Assembly (NCBI RefSeq): GCF_008386395.1
Contig: NZ_CP043761.1
Location: forward strand, 1,550,001-1,614,000
DNA length: 64,000 bases
Direction of reading: 5' to 3'
From: Paenibacillus sp. 37
Lineage (GTDB): Bacteria; Bacillota; Bacilli; Paenibacillales; Paenibacillaceae
Shown: positions 44,238 to 52,602 of the stretch, in pieces
Layout: the number at the start of each line of letters is the position of its first letter
Position numbering within the stretch: the stretch's first letter is position 1
The notes under the pieces: generated by a model
What the model saw: only the letters and a program-made list of their open reading frames with translations
What the model was told of the DNA's origin: nothing
Databases searched by the model: none
Program-made: the position numbers and the translations under genes

Positions 44238-46427
44238 ATGAGCATTTACATCAATCAGGAGAAACTTCAATTTCATTTACAGACCCGTGAGGCCAGTTAC
44301 GTATTTCAGGTACTGCCTTCAGGATATTTGGTGCATTTGTATTATGGCAAAAAATTACGCGACACCGATCTGAGCTGGTTGCATGTTCGGACAGAACGAG
44401 CGTCCTTTAGCCCTAACCCGGTGCCAGAGGATCGTTCGATCTCATTTGATACATTGGCAGTGGAACTCCCCGTGTATGGCACGAGTGATTTCCGTAATCC
44501 TGCAATCCAATTGGAACTTGAGAATGGCTCGACGGTTTCGGAGTTTACGTATACAGGCCATCGATTGGTCAAAGGAAAGACAGCGCTTACTGGTTTGCCA
44601 GCAACGTATGTTGAATCCGATGAAGAAGCAGAGACGCTGGTTATTGAGTTGGAAGACCGCGTTGCAGGCATCAAAATCGAGCTTTCTTATACAGCCTTTA
44701 CGGCATTTAATGCAATTACACGCTCCATGCGTATCGTTAATGAGAGCGCTACCGCTGTGAATGTGGTGCGTGCGCTCAGTTCTTCTGTTGATTTCCCGCA
44801 TGCGGATTATGAATTGTTGCAATTGTCAGGAGCTTGGACACGGGAACGTGATATCGTGCGCAGACCGCTTGCGTCAGGCCTGCAAGGCATCGAGAGTCGT
44901 CGCGGTTCAAGCAGTCATCAGCAAAATCCATTTATTGCGCTGATGACACCAGGTACGGACGAAGATCAGGGTGAAGTCTACGGATTCAGTCTCGTCTACA
45001 GCGGCAGCTTCACCGCACAGGCTGAAGTGGATCAGTTCCACACCACCCGTGTATCGCTTGGGATCAACCCGTTCGAGTTCAGCTGGAAGCTGGAGCCACA
45101 GGAAGCTTTCCAAACACCGGAGACCGTTATGGTGTATTCGGCTGCAGGGTTGGACGGCATGTCACAGTCCTACCACGAATTGTATCGGGAGCGTCTGGCA
45201 CGTGGCAAATTCCGTAATGCGGAGCGCCCGGTATTGGTTAATAACTGGGAAGCGACTTACTTTGGTTTTAATGCGGACAAGATTGAACAGATTGCTCGCG
45301 CTGGACAGAAGCTGGGTATTGAGCTGTTTGTCTTGGATGATGGTTGGTTTGGACACCGGGACAGTGACAACTCCTCGCTGGGTGACTGGATTGTCGATAA
45401 AAACAAATTGCCACAGGGACTGGATGATCTGGCTAACCGCGTAACAGGCCTGGACATGCAGTTCGGATTGTGGTTTGAGCCTGAGATGATCTCACCAGAC
45501 AGTGAGCTGTACCGTGCGCACCCAGACTGGTGTCTGCATGTGCCTGATCGTCGCCGGACAGAGGGACGTCAACAACTGGTACTCGACTTCTCTCGTCAGG
45601 ATGTACGTGATGAGATTGTACGCATGTTGACAGACGTACTTGGTTCTGCACCAATCACTTATGTGAAATGGGACATGAACCGGAATATGACGGAAGTGGG
45701 TTCCGCATTGCTTCCGGCAGACAGACAGCGTGAGACTGCGCATCGTTACATGTTGGGGTTGTATGACGTCATGGAACGAATCACTTCGGCGTTCCCGAAC
45801 ATTCTGTTCGAGAGTTGTTCAGGTGGTGGTGGCCGCTTCGATCCAGGTATGCTGTATTACATGCCACAGACGTGGACAAGTGATAACACCGATGCGATCT
45901 CCCGCCTGCGGATTCAATACGGTACGAGTCTTGTGTATCCGGTAAGTTCGATGGGGTCGCATATCTCAGCGGTACCGAATCATCAGGTCAACCGGATCAC
46001 TTCTCTAGAGATTCGGGGACATGTGGCGATGTCGGGCAACTTCGGGTATGAGCTGGACCTGACGAAATTCACGGAGGAAGAGAATGACATCGTGAAAGCC
46101 CAGGTTGAGCTGTACAAGGAGATTCGTGGAACGGTTCAATATGGAACATTCCGTCGCTTGCTCAGCCCGTTTGAAGGCAATGAGACAGCTTGGATGTTTA
46201 TTGCACCAGACGGAAGCGAAGCTGTTGTATTCTACTTCCGTGTGCTCTCAGAGCCTAATGCGCCACTTCAGCGCCTGAAGCTGAAAGGATTGGACCCGAA
46301 TGCGGATTACCGTCTGAAAGGCGGATCAGAGACCTTTACCGGCGATGCTCTCATGTATGGCGGTATTTCGGTAGGCAGCACATCAGGTGACTATCTGAGC
46401 GAGATGTTCCGGTTCGAGCGCGTCTAG
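44238..46427 (+). CDS. Alpha-galactosidase, glycoside hydrolase family 36
   Basis: Removes terminal alpha-1,6-galactose from raffinose-type sugars and galactomannan fragments. The 729-aa length and three-domain layout (N-terminal beta-supersandwich, TIM barrel, C-terminal beta-sheet) match GH36 tetramers such as AgaA. Nucleophile Asp479 is in YVKWDMNRN, and acid/base Asp549 is in TWTSDNTDA. Also seen are the SCSGGGGRFDPGMLYY loop and LDDGWFGHRD. No signal peptide, so cytoplasmic. GTGGAGGAGA precedes the ATG. A CcpA-like site suggests glucose repression. It stands alone between ndoA and tex, and a repeat element begins right at its stop codon. Confidence 0.95.
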   Translation: MSIYINQEKLQFHLQTREASYVFQVLPSGYLVHLYYGKKLRDTDLSWLHVRTERASFSPNPVPEDRSISFDTLAVELPVYGTSDFRNPAIQLELENGSTVSEFTYTGHRLVKGKTALTGLPATYVESDEEAETLVIELEDRVAGIKIELSYTAFTAFNAITRSMRIVNESATAVNVVRALSSSVDFPHADYELLQLSGAWTRERDIVRRPLASGLQGIESRRGSSSHQQNPFIALMTPGTDEDQGEVYGFSLVYSGSFTAQAEVDQFHTTRVSLGINPFEFSWKLEPQEAFQTPETVMVYSAAGLDGMSQSYHELYRERLARGKFRNAERPVLVNNWEATYFGFNADKIEQIARAGQKLGIELFVLDDGWFGHRDSDNSSLGDWIVDKNKLPQGLDDLANRVTGLDMQFGLWFEPEMISPDSELYRAHPDWCLHVPDRRRTEGRQQLVLDFSRQDVRDEIVRMLTDVLGSAPITYVKWDMNRNMTEVGSALLPADRQRETAHRYMLGLYDVMERITSAFPNILFESCSGGGGRFDPGMLYYMPQTWTSDNTDAISRLRIQYGTSLVYPVSSMGSHISAVPNHQVNRITSLEIRGHVAMSGNFGYELDLTKFTEEENDIVKAQVELYKEIRGTVQYGTFRRLLSPFEGNETAWMFIAPDGSEAVVFYFRVLSEPNAPLQRLKLKGLDPNADYRLKGGSETFTGDALMYGGISVGSTSGDYLSEMFRFERV

Positions 46428-46682
46428 ATAAGTGAACTGCATTTTATTTACACGGATACTACGATGACAGAACAACCTTCCAATCGCTGTTATCCCCGGA
46501 TTTTCCCTTTTCTCAAAGGGAAAATCCGGGGATAGCGTATGCTTCCGATGTAGCTTTCTTTCAGAAAGCTTTTAGGCGAGTGTATGCTTTCGAAGTAGCT
46601 TTCTTACAGAAAGCTTTTAGCTTCGCTTTTTCAGGTTTTTTCTGTCCTCTCCGTTATCGTGTAAATGAGCAGTTTCACTTAT
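46428..46682 (+). repeat. Hairpin-rich inverted-repeat element, copy A (255 bp)
   Basis: Imperfect terminal inverted repeats of about 50 bp: ATAAGTGAACTGC...TTTACACGGATACTACG at the left, and inverted ATAAGTGAAACTGC..ATTTACACGATAACGG at the right. Inside are a perfect 20-bp hairpin with a 4-nt loop (46491-46534) and two tandem 45-bp units starting at 46537 and 46582, each with its own hairpin AGCTTTCT / AGAAAGCT. TAG flanks the element on both sides, possibly a 3-bp target duplication that includes the stop codon of the alpha-galactosidase gene. No reading frame. This resembles a miniature transposable element (MITE). Confidence 0.7.
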
Positions 46683-46715
46683 TAGATTGCTATTTTATTT
46701 AGAGTTTTAAAAAAA

Positions 46716-46760
46716 GGAAAGACCGAGGAGCGTCGTGATGACGATTTTCGGTCTTTTTTT
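46716..46760 (+). terminator. Intrinsic terminator after the alpha-galactosidase unit
   Basis: AAAGACCGA paired with TCGGTCTTT around an inner CGTC/GACG hairpin, then seven Ts. Confidence 0.75.
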
Positions 46761-46961
46761 GACGTAATGGGGAAGGCTGGAGGATGACATCATTCTGTCA
46801 GAACTTGTATGCTTGCGGATTGATGGAAATCTGGACGTGATTCTGTGATAATATAGGGTAGAGTGGAAGAAACAAATGGTTCAACTATACTGTAATTACA
46901 GCAGCAAAGCTGCCCTGAAATGATTGTAACGAACGATTCAGGAAGGAAAGAGGGATTTATT

Positions 46962-49184
46962 TTGTCTGAACAGGAAACGGTTCTGGAACCCAATGAAGAA
47001 ACAATAAAGGCAGAACGCCATGAACGAATCATCAAACAGGTAGCCAAGGAACTGTCACTGTCCTTGAAGCAGGTCCGTACAACGTCGGAGCTTCTGGACG
47101 AAGGCAATACGATTCCATTTATCGCCCGCTACCGTAAAGAAATGACTGGAGAGCTGGATGAGAACCAGCTGCGATCGATTGAAGAACGCATTGTTTATCT
47201 GCGCAATCTTGAGGATCGCAAATTGGAAGTCATCCGTATTATAGAGGAACAGGGCAAACTGACCGGAGAACTGAAGCAATCCATAACCCAAGCGGTGAAG
47301 CTGCAGGAAGTGGAAGATCTGTATCGACCTTACCGTCAGAAGCGGAAAACGCGTGCCAGCGTGGCAAAAGAAAAAGGTCTTGAACCCCTTGCTGTATGGA
47401 TCTGGGGTCAACCGAAACAAGGAGATGCACTCCAGGAAGCTGCGAAATATATCAATGCTGAACTGGGTGTAGAAGATGCGGAGTCGGCGCTTCAGGGAGC
47501 CAAAGACATTCTCGCGGAGAATATCGCAGATGATGCTGCCATTCGTGCCTGGATTCGTCGGTATACCTTGGATCACGGGATGTTGACTTCAGAAGCGAAG
47601 GATGCTCAAGAGGAGTCCGTGTACGAAAATTATTATGATTACCGCGAATTAGCCAAAAAGATGCCTCCACACCGGATTCTCGCGATTAATCGCGGGGAAC
47701 GTGAGAATATTCTGAAAGTTGGCCTGGACGTACAGGCAGAACCGGCCCATCGTCATATGGAAGGACAGATCATTCGAGGTGCTTCTGCCGTGCAGGATAT
47801 CCTGCGTGATGTGATTGAAGATGCATACAAGCGGCTTATTGCGCCTTCCATCGAGCGTGAAGTTCGTGGAGAACTGACTGAAAAAGGTGAAAATCAGGCC
47901 ATCTCGGTATTCTCGGCCAATCTGCGTAATCTGTTGCTTCAACCGCCAATTCATGGCAAACGTGTCCTCGGTGTAGATCCGGCTTATCGCACGGGCTGTA
48001 AACTGGCTGTTGTAGATGATACGGGCAAGCTGTTGGAAGTGGCTGTGACCTATCCAACGCCACCACACAACAAGAAACGTGAAGCTGCGGAAGTATTCCA
48101 TCGCATGATCAAGCAATATGATATCGGACTGATCGTCATTGGTAATGGTACCGGATCACGTGAGACGGAGCAGTTTGTTGCCGAGATCATTCAGGAGAAC
48201 GGTGATGAAAGTCTTGTGTATCTGATTGTTAACGAAGCAGGGGCGAGTGTGTATTCTGCATCCAAGCTGGCCCAGGAAGAGTTCCCGGATCTGGATGTTG
48301 CGGAGCGCAGTGCAGCTTCCATTGCTCGCCGGGTACAAGACCCGCTGGCGGAGTTGGTTAAGATTGATCCAAAAGCCATTGGTGTGGGTCAATATCAGCA
48401 TGACGTTTCCCAGAAGGTTCTGGAAGAAAGCCTGAAGGCTGTTGTCGAATCCGCAGTTAACCATGTGGGTGTGGACGTAAATACGGCATCACCTTCATTG
48501 CTGTCATATGTTGCCGGAGTTAACGCTACGATTGCCAAAAACATCGTGAAATACCGTGAAGAGAATGGCCGGTTTACGAACCGCCGTCAGCTTCAGAAGG
48601 TGCCACGTCTGGGTGCCAAAACCTATGAGCAGTGCGTAGGCTTCATGCGTATTGGTGAGGGCGAGAACCCGCTGGACCGTACACCGATTCACCCTGAGTC
48701 TTACAAGGTAGTGGATCAGCTGTTCAAGGAGCTTCAGGTTGCACTGGACAAGCTGGGCAGCAAGGAACTGTCGGTATTACTGTCAGAGCAACAGCCAGAA
48801 CAATTGGCCGTGAAACTGGACGTAGGTGTGCCTACATTGCGTGACATTCTGGACAGCTTGCAGCGTCCGGGGCGTGATCCGCGTGAAGAAATGCCGTTGC
48901 CAATCTTCCGTACAGATGTATTAAAAATTGAGGACCTGGTGGAAGGCATGGAGTTGCAAGGTACGGTTCGGAACGTTATTGATTTTGGTGCCTTTGTTGA
49001 TATTGGAATTAAGAGTGATGGGCTTGTCCATATCTCACAGCTCAGCAACGGATATGTTAAACATCCGATGGACGTTGTGTCTGTCGGGGATAATGTAACG
49101 GTCTGGGTTATGAGTGTGGATACCAAAAAAGACCGTGTCGGCCTGACGATGAAGAAGCCTGCTTCTGCGCAACAGTCTTCTTAA
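46962..49184 (+). CDS. tex: Tex-family RNA-binding transcription accessory protein
   Basis: A 740-aa nucleic-acid-binding protein. Order of domains: N-terminal helical Tex region (about residues 15-190), YqgF-like RNase H fold (about 320-450: VLGVDPAYRTGCKLAVVD), helix-hairpin-helix region (about 485-560: NTASPSLLSYVAGVNATIAKNIVKYRE) and C-terminal S1 domain (about 645-725: VEGMELQGTVRNVIDFGAFVDIGIKSDGLVHISQLS). The TTG at 46962 follows AAAGAGGG; an in-frame ATG at 46920 lacks a site. In B. subtilis the orthologue ydcI lies near sprT, as here. Confidence 0.95.
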   Translation: MSEQETVLEPNEETIKAERHERIIKQVAKELSLSLKQVRTTSELLDEGNTIPFIARYRKEMTGELDENQLRSIEERIVYLRNLEDRKLEVIRIIEEQGKLTGELKQSITQAVKLQEVEDLYRPYRQKRKTRASVAKEKGLEPLAVWIWGQPKQGDALQEAAKYINAELGVEDAESALQGAKDILAENIADDAAIRAWIRRYTLDHGMLTSEAKDAQEESVYENYYDYRELAKKMPPHRILAINRGERENILKVGLDVQAEPAHRHMEGQIIRGASAVQDILRDVIEDAYKRLIAPSIEREVRGELTEKGENQAISVFSANLRNLLLQPPIHGKRVLGVDPAYRTGCKLAVVDDTGKLLEVAVTYPTPPHNKKREAAEVFHRMIKQYDIGLIVIGNGTGSRETEQFVAEIIQENGDESLVYLIVNEAGASVYSASKLAQEEFPDLDVAERSAASIARRVQDPLAELVKIDPKAIGVGQYQHDVSQKVLEESLKAVVESAVNHVGVDVNTASPSLLSYVAGVNATIAKNIVKYREENGRFTNRRQLQKVPRLGAKTYEQCVGFMRIGEGENPLDRTPIHPESYKVVDQLFKELQVALDKLGSKELSVLLSEQQPEQLAVKLDVGVPTLRDILDSLQRPGRDPREEMPLPIFRTDVLKIEDLVEGMELQGTVRNVIDFGAFVDIGIKSDGLVHISQLSNGYVKHPMDVVSVGDNVTVWVMSVDTKKDRVGLTMKKPASAQQSS

Positions 49185-49200
49185 ATAGTAGGATTGGAGA

Positions 49201-49232
49201 ACAGCCTTCCCTAACCAGGAAGGCTGTTTGTT
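49201..49232 (+). terminator. Intrinsic terminator of tex
   Basis: ACAGCCTTCC, loop CTAACCA, GGAAGGCTGT, then TTGTTG. The T tract is modest. Confidence 0.65.
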
Positions 49233-49364
49233 GTCGACAGTAATAGTGCCGTTATCCGTTCTAATTCCTCTAGTAAGGACGGTGGGCAATATGTGCATTT
49301 TCTTAAAGTGCGTGTTCAAAAGGGCATCTTTCGTAATCCAAAGCAGACTTTTATGAACAACCTC

Positions 49365-49508
49365 TTAAAGTTCGTTCTCCGCGCTGCGTGGTGTGCCATT
49401 TGCTGGTTTGTTACGATAAAAGAACCAGCATTCGTTCAGCAACTTGATTTGCCGGCTGTCCTTTTTGTGAAATGCACGCATCAGTTGATTGCAAAGCCAT
49501 TGAGGCAA
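49365..49508 (-). CDS. cmpA: Cortex morphogenetic protein CmpA
   Basis: A 47-aa protein starting with TTG, preceded by AGAGGAGGAGA on the minus strand. The translation reads MPQWLCNQLMRAFHKKDSRQ, then IKLLNECWFFYRNKPA, then a short polar tail. It agrees with B. subtilis CmpA (37 aa) in the PxWL start, the RAF.KKD..QIK core and the LN.CW.FY end. CmpA delays spore cortex assembly by delivering SpoIVA to ClpXP for degradation. Its place between tex and the sprT-like gene also matches Bacillus. It is easy to miss because of its size and TTG start. The tail is about 10 residues longer than the Bacillus protein. Confidence 0.85.
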   Translation of the reverse strand: MPQWLCNQLMRAFHKKDSRQIKLLNECWFFYRNKPANGTPRSAENEL

Positions 49509-49617
49509 GGGTATCTCCTCCTCTTGCATAATTCATCTGTACGTTAGCATATGTGGCAATAGCCTGGACTGTGCGGGATAAGTGGAGGCCTCCGACAAAT
49601 CAATGTCTCGTTGACTC

Positions 49618-49658
49618 AAAAAAAGCACAAATCCCAATTTAGGGAGATGTGCTTTTCG
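49618..49658 (-). terminator. Terminator of the 118-aa hypothetical gene
   Basis: On the minus strand AAAAGCACATCTCCCT pairs with GGGATTTGTGCTTTTTTT, giving a stem with a small bulge and a run of seven Ts. Confidence 0.75.
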
Positions 49659-49691
49659 TTCTCATCATTATAAAATGATAACTGCGGTGAA

Positions 49692-50048
49692 TTAGAGAGC
49701 TTCCATCTCTTCTTCATACCATTGTTCCAATTGGGCCTGAAGAGCCCGGATTTCGGTAAGCAGAGAAATCAAAGGATAATGGCTTTCACGTAGTGCTGCA
49801 AAAGATTCTTCAAGCGCATTGATATAATCAAGGCCGCCGATGATAGTAAGATTTTCGTTTAGGAGATCGAGGCTGTCACATTCGGCGATCGCCCAAGGCA
49901 GGACAGGGACATCTGCTGCCGTGAGTTTATCAATTTCCTTGTGTAGGCGCAGATTGAGCGCACTGAGTTGATAGGCGTAATCTGCCGGCATTTCCACAAA
50001 CTGCAAGTGTTGTTCCTGCTGCAGGATGATATAGCGCATTGTAGGCAT
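49692..50048 (-). CDS. Conserved hypothetical protein, 118 aa
   Basis: A small soluble protein, mostly helical and acidic: FVEMPADYAYQLSALNLRLHKEIDKL, LPWAIAECDSLDLLNENL and SLLTEIRALQAQLEQWYEEEMEAL, the last probably an amphipathic coiled coil. Similar proteins occur beside sprT in Paenibacillus genomes in my recollection, sometimes labelled hydrolase/acyltransferase, but no catalytic motif supports that name. The start is uncertain: the ATG at 50048 is 13 bases after AGGGGAG, and one at 50039 (MRYIILQQ) is equally possible. It is divergent from the sprT-like gene. Confidence 0.65.
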   Translation of the reverse strand: MPTMRYIILQQEQHLQFVEMPADYAYQLSALNLRLHKEIDKLTAADVPVLPWAIAECDSLDLLNENLTIIGGLDYINALEESFAALRESHYPLISLLTEIRALQAQLEQWYEEEMEAL

Positions 50049-50167
50049 AACGAGTAATAATCTCCCCTCATACATTCTACTTGACAGTGTAGCCTACGAA
50101 ACGGTTAAAATTCAAGTATTATGCCGGAAAAACAAATGCTCCGAGGGGGTGCAAGGAGAAGATACCG

Positions 50168-50629
50168 ATGGAAAATGAGGAATTGCAACAATGGATTGAA
50201 CAGGTATCACTGGATCATTTCGGAGTACCGTTCACCCATGAAGCGTTGTTTAACAGTCGCCTGACCACGACGGGTGGGCGTTACATGCTCAAAAGTCACC
50301 GGATTGAAATCAATCCGCATCAACTCGAAGCCTATGGGCGAGATGAGGTTGAAAAAATCATCAAGCATGAGCTGTGTCACTATCATCTGCATATTCGTGG
50401 GCGCGGTTATCAGCATCGTGATCCGGAATTCAAGGCTTTATTACAGAAGGTAGGTGGTTCGCGTTACTGCCAATCCCTTCCTGACGGTAAAGGCAGAAAG
50501 CCGCTGCCCTATCGTTATAAGCTGGTGTGCAAGAGCTGTGGTACGGAATATTTGCGTAAGCGGAAAATAGATCCGAAGCGTTACCGTTGTGGTCGTTGCG
50601 CGGGAAAACTGGGGCTTCAGAATATCTGA
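50168..50629 (+). CDS. sprT: SprT-family zinc metalloprotease-like protein
   Basis: A 153-aa protein with the SprT domain and the metal-binding HExxH at residues 67-71 (KHELCHYHLH). A C-terminal zinc ribbon carries two CxxC pairs (VCKSCGTEY and RCGRCAGKL). The size and position after tex match YdcK of B. subtilis. The related eukaryotic Spartan protease cuts DNA-protein crosslinks; the role of the small bacterial proteins is not established. AAGGAGAAG precedes the ATG. Confidence 0.88.
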   Translation: MENEELQQWIEQVSLDHFGVPFTHEALFNSRLTTTGGRYMLKSHRIEINPHQLEAYGRDEVEKIIKHELCHYHLHIRGRGYQHRDPEFKALLQKVGGSRYCQSLPDGKGRKPLPYRYKLVCKSCGTEYLRKRKIDPKRYRCGRCAGKLGLQNI

Positions 50630-50673
50630 TGTGAGTATCGTTCAATGTATTAAAGAAAGTGATGGAAGGCATG

Positions 50674-50702
50674 TTGACTTGGATTATTAATCATGATAGA
50701 TT
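50674..50702 (+). promoter_or_regulatory. Promoter of the tRNA-Asn/Ser cluster
   Basis: -35 TTGACT, a 17-bp spacer and -10 TAGATT, 20 bp before the tRNA-Asn gene. Confidence 0.55.
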
Positions 50703-50722
50703 AATCTTATTCAAGTTAATTT

Positions 50723-50798
50723 TCCCTGATAGCTCAGTTGGTAGAGCACTCGACTGTTAATCGAGTTGTCACAGGTTCGAGCCCTGTTCGGGGAGCCA
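50723..50798 (+). tRNA. tRNA-Asn (GTT)
   Basis: A 76-nt cloverleaf with a 7-bp acceptor stem (TCCCTGA with TCGGGGA), D-loop AGCTCAGTTGGTAGAGC, anticodon GTT in CTGTTAA, T-loop GGTTCGAGCC and encoded CCA. Confidence 0.95.
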
Positions 50799-50804
50799 TT
50801 TCTT

Positions 50805-50893
50805 GGAGAGATACCCAAGTGGCTATAAGGGGACCCTCTGCTAAGGGGTTAGACTGCGTAAGCGGTGCGAGGGTTCGAATCCCTCTCTCTCCG
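50805..50893 (+). tRNA. tRNA-Ser (GCT)
   Basis: An 89-nt class II tRNA with a long variable arm (GCGTAAGCGGTGC region), anticodon GCT in CTGCTAA and acceptor GGAGAGA with TCTCTCC, without encoded CCA. Its last bases are duplicated 115 bp downstream. Confidence 0.95.
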
Positions 50894-50995
50894 TTCTGAA
50901 TTAAACTTCTCTCCAAAGGGATGAGAACCCTAAAGGTTCGTCGGAGCATAAGCTTCGTTAGCAATACTCCGCAGTCTCGAACGAAGTGAGAGTAA

Positions 50996-51011
50996 CCCTC
51001 TCTCTCCGTTC
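50996..51011 (+). repeat. Duplicated 3' end of tRNA-Ser
   Basis: CCCTCTCTCTCCGTTC repeats 50881-50896 exactly, that is, the tRNA-Ser 3' end plus three bases. The spacing is 115 bp. The segment between holds a partly palindromic sequence (CGGAGCAT...ATACTCCG) and no gene. Confidence 0.7.
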
Positions 51012-51018
51012 CGATTGA

Positions 51019-51074
51019 CAAAAAATCCTCTTCACATTAGATCGGTTAACGGTCAGTGTGAAGGGGATTTTTTG
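51019..51074. terminator. Bidirectional terminator between the tRNAs and the ArsR-type gene
   Basis: AAAAAATCCTCTTCACATTAG..CGG paired with CGGTCAGTGTGAAGGGGATTTTTT. Long stem with few mismatches and T runs on both strands. Confidence 0.8.
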
Positions 51075-51114
51075 CGTTTACTGATCTTTGGTTATCCCTC
51101 GTGTACGCTTCTGC

Positions 51115-51813
51115 TTAAAGTGAAATGTTCAACACCTCGTATAAACCTTTCTTGCCTGCTTCCGTTACTTCGACAGAGCGACTTCCTGTTTTTTGACGAA
51201 TCCAGTCCAGTTCCGATAATCGATGTCTGAGTTGTTCCCCAAGCATGCCTGAGAGATGATGACGGCGTTCGCTCCAATCCAGACATTTGCGAGCGATGGC
51301 ACGGCGTGATCCTGGCTTCATCTGAAGTTTAATTCCAAACGTAGTGAACCACTGTATTCCTTTCTCTGTAACTTGATAATCCTTGCTGTGTGCCTCTTCG
51401 GGCTCTGAAAGATACCCCTTCTGTATTAAGGCTTCACAGAGCGAGATTCCCAATTTCCCGGCCAGATGACCATAACAGGTCCGTGCATGACTCAGTTGTT
51501 GAAGCTGATTGGATTGTTTGAGAGAACGGATCTGTACAGGCGGGGCAATACTGGCCATCGTTTCAATCAGATTAGCAATTTCCTTGTTTGCAAGACGGTA
51601 GTATCGGTGACGGCCTTGCTGTTCAACTTCCAATAATCCTCCTTCTACGAGTTTGGCGAGATGACTGCTTGCCGTCTGGGGCGTGACGCCTGCCATATGA
51701 GCAAGCTCTCCTGCGGGCAAAGCCCGACCATCCAGTAAGGATGACAGAAAAATGGAGCGACTTGGATCAGCGATTAACGACGCAATAACAGTAATATTCG
51801 GATATACATTCAT
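51115..51813 (-). CDS. ArsR-family transcriptional regulator
   Basis: A 232-aa protein. The N-terminal winged helix (residues about 5-85: IADPSRSIFLSSLLDGRALPAGELAHMAGVTPQTASSHLAKLVEGGLLEVEQQGRHRYYRLA) is a classic ArsR/SmtB fold. The C-terminal 140 residues (CYGHLAGKLGISLCEALIQKGYL, KCLDWSERRHHLSGMLG) have several Cys and His residues that could sense metal or redox state. It is divergent from a flavin-reductase-like gene, its probable target. ArsR/flavoprotein pairs of this shape occur in many Gram-positive genomes; the inducer is unknown. Confidence 0.82.
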   Translation of the reverse strand: MNVYPNITVIASLIADPSRSIFLSSLLDGRALPAGELAHMAGVTPQTASSHLAKLVEGGLLEVEQQGRHRYYRLANKEIANLIETMASIAPPVQIRSLKQSNQLQQLSHARTCYGHLAGKLGISLCEALIQKGYLSEPEEAHSKDYQVTEKGIQWFTTFGIKLQMKPGSRRAIARKCLDWSERRHHLSGMLGEQLRHRLSELDWIRQKTGSRSVEVTEAGKKGLYEVLNISL

Positions 51814-51919
51814 ACTTCGATCATATCTGAACTATTACTGTATTACAATTCTGTTGTATCGTCCCATACGGGTCAGATGGAGCTTATAAACGAATGGATT
51901 GGAACAGGAGAGGTACAAG

Positions 51920-52579
51920 ATGAACAAGATAATGAAAACGGACGCTGCTACTGAGCAGTTGAACAAAATTTCCGCAGTGGTACGACATGAAACGATTAAT
52001 CCCAGTATTTTATATTATGGTACGCCTGTATTGCTGCTAAGTACATTAAATGAGGATGGGTCAACCAACTTGTCTCCACTGTCCTCATCTTGGGCGCTGG
52101 GGGACTGTCTCGTTCTCGGCCTAGGTACACAGGGCAAAGCCTATGAGAATCTGAGTCGACATCCGGAGTGTGTGATTAATTTACCAGATGCGACCATGTG
52201 GAGAAAGGTTGAGGTATTGGGTCGTTATACGGGAGTTAACCCGGTTCCTGAGGAGAAAAGGCAGATGGGCTATGAATACTGTCATGATAAATTCACTGTA
52301 GCTGGACTGACATCCGAATGCTCGGTTCAGGTGGTTCCAGATAAAATAGTTGAATGTCCACTCCAGATTGAAGCGGCTGTACAACACATACGTATTCCCG
52401 AACATACACCGTTCATGGCGATTGTCGAAGTGAAAGCGTTGAAGGTGCATGCGCACACAAGGCTAATCTCTGGACCGAACAAGATTAATCCAGAGGAATG
52501 GCATCCGCTGATATATAATTTCAGACATTATTTCGGATTGGGCAAGAGACAAGGGGGAAATTTCCGGGCAGAGAATTAA
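51920..52579 (+). CDS. Flavin-reductase-like FMN-binding protein
   Basis: A 219-aa protein of the flavin reductase-like (split-barrel FMN-binding) family: TPVLLLSTLNEDGSTNLSPLSSSWALGDCLVLGLG, then NLSRHPECVINLPD and FMAIVEVKALKVHAHTRL. Members use FMN in NAD(P)H-dependent reduction of flavin or small molecules, often as partner of a monooxygenase. None is adjacent. The ATG at 51920 follows AGGAGAGGT. It is divergent from the ArsR-type regulator. A repeat element starts 24 bp after its stop. Confidence 0.82.
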   Translation: MNKIMKTDAATEQLNKISAVVRHETINPSILYYGTPVLLLSTLNEDGSTNLSPLSSSWALGDCLVLGLGTQGKAYENLSRHPECVINLPDATMWRKVEVLGRYTGVNPVPEEKRQMGYEYCHDKFTVAGLTSECSVQVVPDKIVECPLQIEAAVQHIRIPEHTPFMAIVEVKALKVHAHTRLISGPNKINPEEWHPLIYNFRHYFGLGKRQGGNFRAEN

Positions 52580-52602
52580 CGTGAGTTGAGGCTTTTTATT
52601 AT

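Noticed and set aside
46537..46626. A CRISPR-like array in the repeat element
   Set aside because: The two 45-bp units are directly adjacent tandem copies with no unique spacers, and they occur within a dispersed element.
49293..49547. An 84-aa + strand frame
   Set aside because: It is antisense to cmpA, which has a good ribosome binding site and recognisable sequence.
50734..51021. A 95-aa minus-strand reading frame ending in GLEPVTTRLTVECSTN
   Set aside because: It runs antisense across tRNA-Asn and tRNA-Ser. This ending is the well-known spurious translation of tRNA genes.
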